NCBI GenBank assembly: GCA_900078375.1
Contig: FLQS01000012.1
Span: 124,001-188,000, forward strand
Reading direction: 5' to 3'
Length of the DNA: 64,000 bases
Source: an uncultured Mycobacterium sp.
Lineage (GTDB): Bacteria > Actinomycetota > Actinomycetes > Mycobacteriales > Mycobacteriaceae
Shown piece after piece: positions 54,967 to 63,276 of the stretch. The translations under genes were made by a program, and so were the position numbers. The notes beneath the pieces were generated by a model. It saw only the letters and a program-made list of their open reading frames with translations. It had not been told where the DNA came from and did no database searches. The number at the start of each line of letters is the position of its first letter. The first letter of the stretch is position 1.

Positions 54967-56943
54967 CTAGCTGGTCTTGCTGGCCCGGATCGCTTCGAAC
55001 ACCGTCGGATCGACCAGCGTCGAGGTGTCACCGAGCTCGCGGCCCTCCGCAACATCGCGCAACAGCCGGCGCATGATCTTGCCGCTGCGGGTCTTGGGAA
55101 GCTCTGGCACGACGTGGATTTCGCGCGGCTTGGCGATTGGGGAGATCTCCCGGGCCACCTCGGCGCGCAATTCATCGACCATCTGCTCACTCGACATCTC
55201 GGCGTGATGGGCCTTCAGGATGACGAAGGCACAGATCGCCTGCCCGGTGGTGTCGTCGGTGGCGCCGACGACGGCGGCCTCGGCGACGCCGGCATGCCCG
55301 ACGAGTGCGGACTCCACCTCAGCGGTCGAAATCCGATGTCCCGATATGTTCATCACGTCGTCGATGCGGCCGAGCACCCACACCTCGCCGTCGCTGCCGT
55401 ACCGGGCACCGTCACCGGCGAAATACCAACCTTGCTCGGCGAAACGCGCCCAGTAGGTTTCCTGGAACCGTTCGGGATCGCCCCAGATGCCACGCAACAT
55501 CGACGGCCACGGCTTGTCCAACACAAGGTAGCCGGTGATGTGCTCACCGAGATCGGCGCTGGGCTGCAACTCATTTCCGTCGTCATCGACGATCTTGGCC
55601 GAGATCCCGGGCAGCGCGCGCATGGCCGAACCCGGCTTGCAGTCCGTCACGCCCGGCAGCGGTGAGATCATGATGGCGCCGGTCTCGGTCTGCCACCAGG
55701 TGTCCACAATCGGGATCGCGTCGGCGCCGAACACCAGGCGGTACCACCGCCAGGCCTCCGGGTTGATCGGCTCGCCGACCGACCCGAGCAACCGCAGGCT
55801 GGACAGGTCATGGGCGAACGCGATCTCGCGGCCCCACTTCATGAACGTCCGGATCAGCGTCGGCGCGGTGTAATAGATTGTCACACCGTATTTTTCAATG
55901 ACCTGGAAGTGCCGGTGCTCATCTGGGGAGGCCGGGGTGCCCTCGTAGACCACCTGCGTCGCCCCGTTGGCCAGTGGGCCGTACACGATGTAGGTGTGCC
56001 CGGTAACCCAGCCGATATCGGCCGTGCACCAAAAGATATCGGTCTCCGGCTTGATGTCGAAGACGTTGTAATGGGTGTAGGACGCCTGGGTCAGATAGCC
56101 ACCGGAGGTGTGGATGATGCCCTTGGGCTTGCCCGTGGTGCCAGACGTATACAGCAGGAACAGCGGCTGTTCGGAGTCAAACGCCTCGGGTGTGTGCTCG
56201 GTGGACGCCGAGTCGACCGTCTCGTCCCACCACAGGTCGCGCCCATCGGTCCAGTCGACATCGATGCCGGTGCGGCGCACCACCAGAACATGCTCCACTG
56301 GGCCATCCTCGGCCGCCGTGAGGCCTCGTACTGCTTCGTCGACAGCGTCCTTGAGCGACACCGCGTTTCCGCGCCGGTACTGACCGTCGGTGGTGATCAC
56401 CAGCTTGGCCTCGGCGTCCTCGACACGGGCCCGAAGCGCGGTCGCCGAGAAACCCGCGAAGACCACGCTGTGCATCACGCCCAGTCGCGCACACGCCAGC
56501 ATCGCCACAATGGCCTCGGGAACCATCGGCATGTAGATGGCCACCCGGTCGCCGGCGGTCAGACCCAGCTCGGTCAATGCGTTGGCGGCCTTGCAGACTT
56601 CGTCTTTGAGCTGGGCATAGGTGAGCACCCGCGAATCGCCGAGCGGTTCACCCTCCCAGTGGATGGCGACCCGATCGCCGTTGCCCGCCTCGACATGCCG
56701 GTCGACGCAGTTGTAGGCGACGTTCAGCTTGCCGCCGACAAACCACTTCGCGAACGGCGCCTGCGACCAATCGAGCACCTCGGTGAACGGTGTCTCCCAC
56801 GACAACCGGTTGGCCTGGTTGGCCCAGAACGCCAACCGGTCGGCCTCGGCCTCGTCGTAGAGGGCCGCAGTGGCGTTGGCGGCCGCGGCGAAATCCGCCG
56901 ACGGTGGAAAACATGACGGAACTTCGGTGTGCGCCTCTGTCAT
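54967..56943 (-). CDS. acs: Acetyl-CoA synthetase
   Basis: 658 residues from ATG 56943. AMP-forming; activates acetate to acetyl-CoA. LFLLYTSGTTGKPKGIIHTSGGYL is the P-loop, DIGWVTGHTYIVYGPL and WWQTETGAIMISPLPG the A5 region, GDGARYGSDGEVWVLGRIDDVMNISGHR the hinge, and PKTRSGKIMRR carries the lysine acetylated by Pat in mycobacteria. Length as expected. In M. tuberculosis a dpp operon separates it from the next gene; here it does not. Confidence 0.95.
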   Translation of the reverse strand: MTEAHTEVPSCFPPSADFAAAANATAALYDEAEADRLAFWANQANRLSWETPFTEVLDWSQAPFAKWFVGGKLNVAYNCVDRHVEAGNGDRVAIHWEGEPLGDSRVLTYAQLKDEVCKAANALTELGLTAGDRVAIYMPMVPEAIVAMLACARLGVMHSVVFAGFSATALRARVEDAEAKLVITTDGQYRRGNAVSLKDAVDEAVRGLTAAEDGPVEHVLVVRRTGIDVDWTDGRDLWWDETVDSASTEHTPEAFDSEQPLFLLYTSGTTGKPKGIIHTSGGYLTQASYTHYNVFDIKPETDIFWCTADIGWVTGHTYIVYGPLANGATQVVYEGTPASPDEHRHFQVIEKYGVTIYYTAPTLIRTFMKWGREIAFAHDLSSLRLLGSVGEPINPEAWRWYRLVFGADAIPIVDTWWQTETGAIMISPLPGVTDCKPGSAMRALPGISAKIVDDDGNELQPSADLGEHITGYLVLDKPWPSMLRGIWGDPERFQETYWARFAEQGWYFAGDGARYGSDGEVWVLGRIDDVMNISGHRISTAEVESALVGHAGVAEAAVVGATDDTTGQAICAFVILKAHHAEMSSEQMVDELRAEVAREISPIAKPREIHVVPELPKTRSGKIMRRLLRDVAEGRELGDTSTLVDPTVFEAIRASKTS

Positions 56944-57081
56944 GTCTGTGAGCGTAGTCACCGAACGTTGCATCGGCGTTGGCACGTCACATTCGTCGGC
57001 GGGCGGTTCCTGCCGCGCGCCGAACGGCATGCGAAGACCCGGTTCATGGTGAGTTCACCGCCGCCGATAGCGTGACCGAAC

Positions 57082-57828
57082 GTGAGTGATCTCCTGGCTC
57101 CGCTCCTGGATCTGCCCGGGGTGGCCGTCGCCGCCGAGGCGGCCCGGGATGCCCTGGCCAAGGCCCACCGGCATCGCACCAATCTGCGGAACTGGCCCGT
57201 CACCGCGGCCGAGTCGGCGGTCCGCGGGGCGAGGTCGTCATCAGCCATCGACGGTGGCGCCGTGCAACTGGATGGTGCCGGCGTCGAACCGAACGATCCG
57301 GTACTCGCGGGTGCGTTGCGCGTTGGTCAGGCGCTCGAGGGCGGCACCACCAACCTCCTCGGGGTGTGGCAGCGCGCGCCTCTGCAGGCGCTGGCCCGAT
57401 TGCATGCGCTCGCGGCGGCTGACTTGATCGACGAAGACCTGCTGGGCCGGCCGCGGCCGGACCCGGAGGTGGCCGCGCGGCTGGATCTGGTCACCCGGCT
57501 GGTCACTGGCGCCAGCACCGCACCTGCGCCGGTGCTGGCCGCTGTCGCGCACGGTGAACTGCTGACTCTGGCGCCGTTCGGTGCCGGCGATGGCGTGGTG
57601 GCCCGCGCGGTGTCGCGCCTCGTCACCATGGCGACCGGTCTCGACCCGCATGGGCTCGGGGTGCCCGAGGTGTACTGGATGCGCCGCGAAGAGGAGTACC
57701 AGTCGAGTGCTCGTGCGTTCGCGACGGGCGTACCGGAGGCCGTCGGCGGTTGGCTGCTGATGTGCTGTCAGGCCTTGGAAGACGGTGCGCGAGAGGCGAT
57801 GTCGATCGCGGAGTCCGCTTCGAAATGA
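57082..57828 (+). CDS. Degenerate Fic-like protein (Rv3662c type)
   Basis: 248 residues from GTG 57082. The core helix APFGAGDGVVARAVSRLVTMATGLDP resembles the Fic motif HPFxxGNGRxxR. However, the catalytic His is Ala, the N is D and the first R is V. RSSSAIDGGAVQLDGAGVEPND near residue 55 resembles the Fic N-terminal segment. Probably an inactive Fic-fold protein rather than an AMP transferase. Ends before the Ms1-type RNA on the other strand. Confidence 0.68.
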   Translation: MSDLLAPLLDLPGVAVAAEAARDALAKAHRHRTNLRNWPVTAAESAVRGARSSSAIDGGAVQLDGAGVEPNDPVLAGALRVGQALEGGTTNLLGVWQRAPLQALARLHALAAADLIDEDLLGRPRPDPEVAARLDLVTRLVTGASTAPAPVLAAVAHGELLTLAPFGAGDGVVARAVSRLVTMATGLDPHGLGVPEVYWMRREEEYQSSARAFATGVPEAVGGWLLMCCQALEDGAREAMSIAESASK

Positions 57829-57842
57829 GCCGTACACGGCGA

Positions 57843-57882
57843 AGCGGGCGGCGATCCGAATCTCTTCAGCTCGCCGCCCGCT
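57843..57882 (-). terminator. Terminal hairpin of Ms1-type RNA
   Basis: AGCGGGCGGCGA (57843-57854) and TCGCCGCCCGCT (57871-57882) form a perfect 12-bp stem with a 16-nt loop. It is placed at the 3' end of the minus-strand RNA and just past the Fic-like gene, so it may serve both. No U tract. Confidence 0.65.
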
Positions 57883-58139
57883 AGCACGGTTTCCTGGTTA
57901 CCAAGCGTGCCAGGTGGGCTGCGTGGGTTGGCCTCGGCGGTTTTGCGATGCGCTTCGTTGACATCCCCACCCAAGGGGAAGTTATGTCCGTTCGCTTTTC
58001 GCAATTACGCAGGCCCGCAACACTTCTGCCATATCGCGGCGTGCTCCGCGTGGGTGCCGGGAACCGTGCTGGAACGCTTGAGTCGGGAGATAGTGCCTTC
58101 TCTTCTGGCGCTATCTTGGCCTTCCCAGGCGTCCGTGCT
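57843..58139 (-). ncRNA. Ms1/MTS2823 6S-like RNA (core RNA polymerase-binding)
   Basis: The 371-bp gap between the Rv3662c-type gene and the Rv3661-type gene is where M. tuberculosis carries MTS2823 (ncRv13661), the homologue of M. smegmatis Ms1. On the minus strand a promoter (58143-58171) would start RNA near 58139. Its 5' AGCACGG-N3-CCTGG (58139-58125) pairs with CCAGG-N3-CCGTGCT (57897-57883), a closing stem with one internal loop. Total about 297 nt including the terminal hairpin, matching the known 300-nt size. Ms1 binds core RNA polymerase in stationary phase. Exact ends are inferred. Confidence 0.78.
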
Positions 58140-58142
58140 TCC

Positions 58143-58171
58143 TTTGTACTCCGTGACCCCGATCACAGCAA
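58143..58171 (-). promoter_or_regulatory. Promoter of Ms1-type RNA
   Basis: On the minus strand TTGCTG (58171-58166) and TACAAA (58148-58143) are separated by exactly 17 bp. Initiation about 4-7 nt later falls at the 5' base of the RNA closing stem near 58139-58136. Confidence 0.6.
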
Positions 58172-58199
58172 GGGGTTAGTAGGCAACGGATTGGTCGCG

Positions 58200-59057
58200 T
58201 TAGAAGGACAACCGTCGTAACACCGAGTACGTCAACGCCCCGGCGGCCAGCGCGCTGATCCCCAACGCCGCGGTGGTGGCCATCGCCGCGCCGGACGGCG
58301 CCGGAATCCGGTCGCGCAGAGGCACTGGCCGTAAGAATGTCAGCACCGGCCAGCCCTGTGCCGCGGCTTCCTTGCGTAACGCGCGGTCGGGGTTGACCAC
58401 CGCCGGATGACCGACGGACTGCAGCATCGGCAGGTCGGTGATCGAATCGGAGTAGGCGTAGCAGTGTTCGAGCGAGTAGCCCTCCAGGGCGGCCAGTTCG
58501 CGGATGGCAGCACCCTTGGCCTCGCCGTAGCAGTAGAAGGCAACCTCGCCGGTGTACTTGCCGTCCTCGCTGACCATCCGGGTGCCCATCGCGTGGGTGG
58601 CGCCCAATGCGCGGGCGATCGGGGCGACGATCTCTTCCCCCGATGCCGAGACGATCACCACGTCACGACCGCAGAGTCGGTGATCGGCGATCAATTCGGC
58701 AGCTTCCGCAAAGACCAGCGGGTCGACGATGTCGTGCAGCGTTTCGGTGACTATGGCCCTGACCTGTTCGACATCCCAGCCGGCGCACATCGCAGTGACA
58801 TAGGAACGCATCCGGTCCATCTGGTCGCGATCGGCGCCGGACATCAGAAAGAGGAACTGCGCGTAGCTCGACTTCAGCACGGCTCGTCGGTTGAGCAGCC
58901 CTTGGTCGAAGAAGGGTTTGCTGAAAGCGAGCGTGCTTGACTTGGCAATGACGGTCTTGTCTAGGTCGAAGAAGGCCGCGGTGCGTGATGGGGTGCCGGC
59001 TACCGGCCTGGGTTGAGGATCGATTAGCTGGTCGGCGCCCGGGACGGGGACGGTCAC
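58200..59057 (-). CDS. HAD-IB family phosphatase (SerB-like) with C-terminal TM
   Basis: 285 residues from GTG 59057, with a TGAGGGC ribosome site. HAD motif I AAFFDLDKTVIAKSS (DxDxT), motif II VVIVSASGEEIVAPIARALG and motif IV YAYSDSITDLPML. A C-terminal TM helix (ATTAALGISALAAGALTYSVL) ends the protein. Rv3661 type; a phosphoserine-phosphatase-like or lipid phosphatase role is possible. Divergent from the 6C RNA. Confidence 0.86.
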   Translation of the reverse strand: MTVPVPGADQLIDPQPRPVAGTPSRTAAFFDLDKTVIAKSSTLAFSKPFFDQGLLNRRAVLKSSYAQFLFLMSGADRDQMDRMRSYVTAMCAGWDVEQVRAIVTETLHDIVDPLVFAEAAELIADHRLCGRDVVIVSASGEEIVAPIARALGATHAMGTRMVSEDGKYTGEVAFYCYGEAKGAAIRELAALEGYSLEHCYAYSDSITDLPMLQSVGHPAVVNPDRALRKEAAAQGWPVLTFLRPVPLRDRIPAPSGAAMATTAALGISALAAGALTYSVLRRLSF

Positions 59058-59203
59058 GCCCTCAGGATAGGGCCGGTGCCGACTCAGGTCTGAGGGCGAC
59101 CACAAAGTGGCAGGCCAAGCCACGTGTCGCACCCTGCATTTTCACAGCGAATACATGGTTTCGAAGTGGTAGCAACACTTGCGCGACTCCACATTGTCGT
59201 GTG

Positions 59204-59209
59204 TATAGT
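59204..59209 (+). promoter_or_regulatory. -10 element of the 6C RNA
   Basis: TATAGT at 59204-59209 lies just before the 5' end of the 6C RNA (start expected at 59214-59217). A -35 candidate TTGCGC lies 19 bp upstream, at 59179-59184. Confidence 0.5.
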
Positions 59210-59213
59210 AAGG

Positions 59214-59312
59214 ATTACTCGGCTTATGCCGGGTGTGTATCAGCCCGACCCCCCGGGGCTGATACACGACGACCCTCGCCTCCTCCCCCCCTGGCGGGGG
59301 TCGTCCCTTTTC
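59214..59312 (+). ncRNA. Actinobacterial 6C small RNA (B11 type)
   Basis: Two strong hairpins: GTGTATCAGCCC/GGGCTGATACAC (59235-59246, 59256-59267), with a C6 run in the loop, and GACGACCC/GGGTCGTC (59268-59275, 59298-59305), with C7 in the loop. A CCCTTTTCT tract follows. Two C-rich loops define the 6C family. Its place between the ssd gene and the Rv3661-type gene, on the ssd strand, is that of M. tuberculosis B11, which regulates replication and division genes by C-loop pairing. About 99 nt. Confidence 0.9.
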
Positions 59313-59331
59313 TCCAGTAAGAAATCCCGTA

Positions 59332-59365
59332 GATCCCGGCAAATTAGAGAAACGTTGCCGGGATC
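59332..59365 (+). terminator. Second hairpin upstream of ssd
   Basis: GATCCCGGCAA (59332-59342) and TTGCCGGGATC (59355-59365) form an 11-bp perfect stem with a 12-nt loop, followed by CACATTTTGC. It follows the 6C terminator by about 20 nt. It could be a backup terminator or an element of the ssd leader. The ssd start is 120 bp downstream. Confidence 0.5.
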
Positions 59366-59484
59366 ACATTTTGCTACCCGTTTCCGGTCCTCGGCCACCG
59401 GCGTCTCATCCCCAGATCGGCGTTCGTCCACAATTGCGACTGAGGCCCCTGGCGCCCCGGGTCCGGGCATCCGACGCTGCGTTG

Positions 59485-60552
59485 GTGAGCACCAATCCGG
59501 GCGTCGCCCTGATCCTCGTCGACGAACCCGAATTACGTGAGCAGGCTGATCGGGTGGTCGCGGCCGCTGGGCTGCGACCGCTGGCGGCATCCGCGCCACT
59601 GACGCGCAAGGCATGGTCGGCCGCGGTCGCGATCCTGCTCGACGAAGAAACGGCCCGGCGGTGTGAACACGACCGGCTGCCCCAGCGCGACGGGGTGATC
59701 CTGATCGCCTCGACCGAACCGGAAGGGCCGACCTGGGCGGCCGCGATGGCCGTTGGCGCGCGGCATGTTTGTGCACTTCCAGCCCATGAGGGCGAGCTGG
59801 TTCGGCATCTCGCCGACGCCGCCGACGCAGCGCGGGAGGGTCCACGCACCGGTCGGGTCATCGCCGTGACCGGAGGTCGCGGCGGAGCGGGCGCCTCGAC
59901 GTTCGCGACCGCCCTCGCGCAGATCGCGTCGGCAGCGCTACTCGTCGACCTCGATCCCTGGGGCGGCGGGATCGACCTGCTCCTGGGAAGTGAGTCGGTG
60001 CCGGGTCTGCGCTGGCCCGACCTGAGTCTGCGCGGCGGTCGGTTGGCGTGGGCCGCCGTCCGGGAGGCACTGCCGAATCACCGCGGGGTGAGCGTGCTGT
60101 CGGGCGCGCGCCACGGACACGAGATGGATGCCGGAGCAGCCGAAGCGGTCGTCGACGCGGGCCGACGGGGCGGAATGCTTGTGATCTGCGATCTCCCGCG
60201 GCGAATGACTTCGGCTGTCGCCGGCGCGCTCGACTGCGCCGACCTGGTTGTCGTGATCACCACGTGCGATGTCCGCGGTATCGCGGCCGCCTCCGCGTTG
60301 GTGCCGGTGTTGCGCGCCGCCAACCCGAACGTCGGCTTGGTGGTGCGGGGTCCGACCCCGGGCGGGTTGCGGGCCGCCGAGGCGGCCGAGGTGGTGGGGC
60401 TGCCACTGCTGGCGGCGATGCGTCCCGAGCCCATGCTCGCCGAGCACCTCGAGCACGGCGGTCTGCGGCTGCGGCGTCGGTCTCCACTGGGCGCGGCGGC
60501 CCGTGCAGTACTCACAGTGTTGCCGGCCGGTTCTCAGGCTCGCGCCGCATGA
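59485..60552 (+). CDS. ssd: Septum-site-determining protein Ssd (CpaE/TadZ-like)
   Basis: 355 residues from GTG 59485 (TTG 59482 possible; ATG/GTG further upstream would be inside the 6C/hairpin region). MinD/CpaE-like ATPase fold: VIAVTGGRGGAGASTFATALAQ is the P-loop region without the usual signature lysine (GKT is GAS), followed by LLVDLDPWGGGIDLLLGSE and LVICDLPRRM. As in M. tuberculosis Ssd, the loss of Lys suggests regulatory rather than ATPase activity. First gene of the Tad cluster, overlapping tadA by 4 nt. Confidence 0.88.
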   Translation: MSTNPGVALILVDEPELREQADRVVAAAGLRPLAASAPLTRKAWSAAVAILLDEETARRCEHDRLPQRDGVILIASTEPEGPTWAAAMAVGARHVCALPAHEGELVRHLADAADAAREGPRTGRVIAVTGGRGGAGASTFATALAQIASAALLVDLDPWGGGIDLLLGSESVPGLRWPDLSLRGGRLAWAAVREALPNHRGVSVLSGARHGHEMDAGAAEAVVDAGRRGGMLVICDLPRRMTSAVAGALDCADLVVVITTCDVRGIAAASALVPVLRAANPNVGLVVRGPTPGGLRAAEAAEVVGLPLLAAMRPEPMLAEHLEHGGLRLRRRSPLGAAARAVLTVLPAGSQARAA

Positions 60553-61712
60553 GCGCCTCGCTGGTTGAGCGGGTCCGCGAGCGGCTGGCCGCCGAGTCTT
60601 CCTCGTTGCGGCCCGCGGCCGTCGCCGCCGCGATCCGGGCGGAGTCCGGGGGAGTGCTCGGGGACACCGAGGTGCTCACCAATTTGCGCGTGCTGCAGAC
60701 CGAGCTGACCGGCGCCGGGGTGCTGGAGCCGTTACTGCGGGCGCCGGGAACGACCGACGTTCTGGTCACCGCCCCGGATGCGGTGTGGGTCGATGACGGG
60801 AATGGACTGCGGCCCACCGCGGTGCGATTCGCCGACGAAGCCGCGGTGCGCCGCCTGGCTCAACGCCTCGCGGTGGCCGCAGGCCGGCGCTTGGACGATG
60901 CCCAGCCGTGGGTCGACGGACAACTGAGCGGGCTTGGCACCGGGGAGTTCTCGGTTCGGTTGCATGCCGTGCTGCCACCGGTCGCGGCTGCCGGAACCTG
61001 CGTGTCGCTGCGGGTACTTCGGCCGGCCACCCAGGACCTCGCGGCGTTGAGCGCGGCCGGCGCGATCGGGCCGGAGGCCGCCCAGCTTCTTACCGGCATC
61101 ATCGACGCCCGGCTGGCCTTCCTTGTCTCTGGCGGCACCGGCGCCGGTAAGACCACACTGCTGGCGGCCGCGCTCGGTGCGGTGTCAGGCAACGAGCGGA
61201 TCGTGTGTGTGGAAGACGCTCCCGAGCTCGCTCCGCCGCATCCCCACCTTGTGCGGTTGGTGGCCCGCGCCGCCAATGTCGAAGGCGCAGGCGAAGTCAC
61301 GATGCGGCAGCTGGTCCGCCAGGCCCTGCGAATGCGACCGGACCGGATCGTGGTCGGAGAGGTACGCGGCGCCGAGGTCGTTGATCTGCTGACAGCGCTG
61401 AACACCGGGCACGACGGCGGGGCCGGCACGGTGCATGCCAACAGCCCGGCCGAGGTGCCCGCACGGTTGGAGGCGCTCGCCGCCCTCGGCGGGCTCGACC
61501 GTGCCGCGTTGCACAGTCAACTGGCCGCGGCAGTCCAGGTCGTGGTCCATGTGGGCCGCGACCGCGACGGGCTGCGCCGGCTCAGTGAGGTCGCCGTACT
61601 GTGTCGCGCCGACACCGGCGCGGTGCACGCGGCGACCGCGTGGCACGCCGACCGCGGCTGGCAGCGCGGTCAGCAGCAGTTGGAGATGCTGATAGAAGCG
61701 CGGCGGCCGTGA
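60549..61712 (+). CDS. tadA: TadA/CpaF-type secretion ATPase
   Basis: 387 residues from ATG 60549. Hexameric traffic ATPase: Walker A LVSGGTGAGKTTLLAA, Asp box VEDAPELAPPHPHLV, Walker B RMRPDRIVVGEVRGAEVVDLL and His box NTGHDGGAGTVHAN. It would power assembly of the Flp-like pilus or secretion apparatus. Starts in the last codons of ssd and ends overlapping the next gene. Confidence 0.93.
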   Translation: MSASLVERVRERLAAESSSLRPAAVAAAIRAESGGVLGDTEVLTNLRVLQTELTGAGVLEPLLRAPGTTDVLVTAPDAVWVDDGNGLRPTAVRFADEAAVRRLAQRLAVAAGRRLDDAQPWVDGQLSGLGTGEFSVRLHAVLPPVAAAGTCVSLRVLRPATQDLAALSAAGAIGPEAAQLLTGIIDARLAFLVSGGTGAGKTTLLAAALGAVSGNERIVCVEDAPELAPPHPHLVRLVARAANVEGAGEVTMRQLVRQALRMRPDRIVVGEVRGAEVVDLLTALNTGHDGGAGTVHANSPAEVPARLEALAALGGLDRAALHSQLAAAVQVVVHVGRDRDGLRRLSEVAVLCRADTGAVHAATAWHADRGWQRGQQQLEMLIEARRP

Positions 61713-62488
61713 ACGGGATACCCTTGGCGGCAGTGCTTTTGGCGATCGCCGTGCTGTCAGCACCCCCGCCGCCGCGCTGGCGGCTGGGCCTGGCGCCGCC
61801 GCGGATCGGTGCGCGTGGCCCGGCACTGGTGGCTGGCGCCGCCGTCATCGCGATTGTCCTGCCGCCCGCGGTGCTGCTCGCCTCGGCTGTTCTCGGTGCG
61901 ACGCTGATCGCCCGCACGCGTCGTCGCCATCGCGCCCAAGACTGCGTCCGAGCCGGTCAGACGCTGGCGAGTGCGCTCGAGACGCTGGTCGGCGAGCTAC
62001 GGGTCGGCGCACATCCCGTGCGGGCCTTCACCGTTGCCGCCGGGGAATCGGGCGGCGCGATCGGTACCGCACTGCGTGCGGTTGCCGCTCGTGCCGGGTT
62101 GGGTGCTGACGTCGGCGCCGGGCTGCGAGCCGTAGCCGGATCGACATCGGTTCCCGCGCAATGGGATCGGCTCGCGGTGTGCTGGCAGTTGGCCGCCGAC
62201 CACGGTCTGGCGATGGCAGCGCTGCTTCGCGCGGCCCAGCGGGACATCATCGAACGCCAACGGTTCGCCGCTCGGGTCGAGGCCGGCCTGGCCGGGGCAC
62301 GAGCCACCGCCACGATCCTCGCGGGCCTGCCGCTGCTCGGTGTCCTCCTGGGGGAATTGATCGGGGCGCATCCCGTCCGGTTCCTGCTCGGTGGCGGTGT
62401 CGGCGCAGCGTTGCTGATTGCGGGCACAGTACTGGTCTGCGCGGGTTTGGTATGGGCCGACCGCATCACGGAACGACTGCTCACATGA
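61709..62488 (+). CDS. tadB: TadB-type inner-membrane platform protein
   Basis: 259 residues from GTG 61709. Type II secretion F domain: RAGQTLASALETLVGELRVGAHPVRAFTVAA and AADHGLAMAALLRAAQRDIIERQRFAARVEAGLAGARATA, with N-terminal and C-terminal TM pairs. Interacts with TadA at the inner membrane. Overlaps tadA and the next gene by 4 nt each. Confidence 0.86.
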   Translation: MNGIPLAAVLLAIAVLSAPPPPRWRLGLAPPRIGARGPALVAGAAVIAIVLPPAVLLASAVLGATLIARTRRRHRAQDCVRAGQTLASALETLVGELRVGAHPVRAFTVAAGESGGAIGTALRAVAARAGLGADVGAGLRAVAGSTSVPAQWDRLAVCWQLAADHGLAMAALLRAAQRDIIERQRFAARVEAGLAGARATATILAGLPLLGVLLGELIGAHPVRFLLGGGVGAALLIAGTVLVCAGLVWADRITERLLT

Positions 62489-63057
62489 CCGTCGCCGCAG
62501 TGCTACTGGCGGTCGCGCTGCTGGTTGCGCCGGGCCCGGCTGCCGTGCGCCGTCGCGTCGGATTGGGTCGGGTTCGCGCCGCGCCGGTTCGGCGCCGGCG
62601 CCGAGACGATCCGCTGGCCACGGCCTCTGCGCTCGACGTGTTCGCGGTATGCCTGTCCGCCGGGATGTCGGTGGCCGCAGCTGCGGCGGCGACGGCACCG
62701 TCGGCCCCGCATCGGCTTGGTGCGCTCTTGCGCCGCGCGGCCGACCTGCTGGCGTTGGGAGCTGACCCGGACACCGCCTGGTCAGCGCCGGCCGAGGCAG
62801 CCGACGGTGGTGATGCGCTGGCTCGGCTCGCGCGCCGGTCGGCCTCCTCGGGTAGTGCCCTGGCTCAGGGCGTGGCCGAACTCGCCGAACAATCCCGCCA
62901 GGATGCCGGCCACGCCGCGTCGGCAGCCGCGGAGCGGGCGTCGGTGCTGATCGCCGGACCGCTGGGGCTGTGCTTCCTACCCGCATTCATCTGCCTGGGC
63001 ATCGTGCCCGTGGTGGCTGGGTTGGCCGGCGACGTGTTCACGTCAGGGATTCTGTGA
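62485..63057 (+). CDS. tadC: TadC-type membrane protein
   Basis: 190 residues from ATG 62485. Type II secretion F-like: LDVFAVCLSAGMSVAAAAAATA and ASSGSALAQGVAELAEQSRQDAGHAASAAAERASVLIAGPLGLCFLPAF, with TM segments at the N-terminus and near 150-185. Shorter than most TadC but typical for mycobacteria. Followed by the pilin-like gene 12 bp later. Confidence 0.84.
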   Translation: MTVAAVLLAVALLVAPGPAAVRRRVGLGRVRAAPVRRRRRDDPLATASALDVFAVCLSAGMSVAAAAAATAPSAPHRLGALLRRAADLLALGADPDTAWSAPAEAADGGDALARLARRSASSGSALAQGVAELAEQSRQDAGHAASAAAERASVLIAGPLGLCFLPAFICLGIVPVVAGLAGDVFTSGIL

Positions 63058-63069
63058 GGGAGAGGAAAA

Positions 63070-63276
63070 GTGTTGTTCACCAATATGATTCGACAGTTCA
63101 AGTCGAGAATGGCCATGGTGGCGGTCGACGACGCAGGCATGTCCACGGTCGAGTATGCAATCGGGACGATTGCCGCCGCCGCGTTCGGCGCCATTCTGTA
63201 CAGCGTGGTCACCGGCGACTCGATCGTCGGCGCGCTGACCAACATCATCAACCGTGCGCTCAATACGAACGTCTAA
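63070..63276 (+). CDS. Flp-pilin-like DUF4244 protein
   Basis: 68 residues from GTG 63070. DDAGMSTVEYAIGTIAAAAFGAILYSVV is a class III (Flp-type) prepilin signature: G before M, Glu at +5, Tyr at +6, then a hydrophobic helix. Likely the major pilin subunit of the Tad system (Rv3656c type). AGGGAGAGG ribosome site precedes GTG. No prepilin peptidase gene is in the window. Confidence 0.88.
   Translation: MLFTNMIRQFKSRMAMVAVDDAGMSTVEYAIGTIAAAAFGAILYSVVTGDSIVGALTNIINRALNTNV

Noticed and set aside
55810..56916. 368-codon plus-strand frame
   Set aside because: Antisense to acs; arises from high GC third positions.
57907..58220. Two overlapping 90-codon plus-strand frames
   Set aside because: They lie antisense to the Ms1-type RNA, share no family and have no ribosome site.
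59371..59484. Upstream extension of ssd
   Set aside because: It starts just past the 59332-59365 hairpin and adds an unconserved basic segment; GTG 59485 gives the family length.
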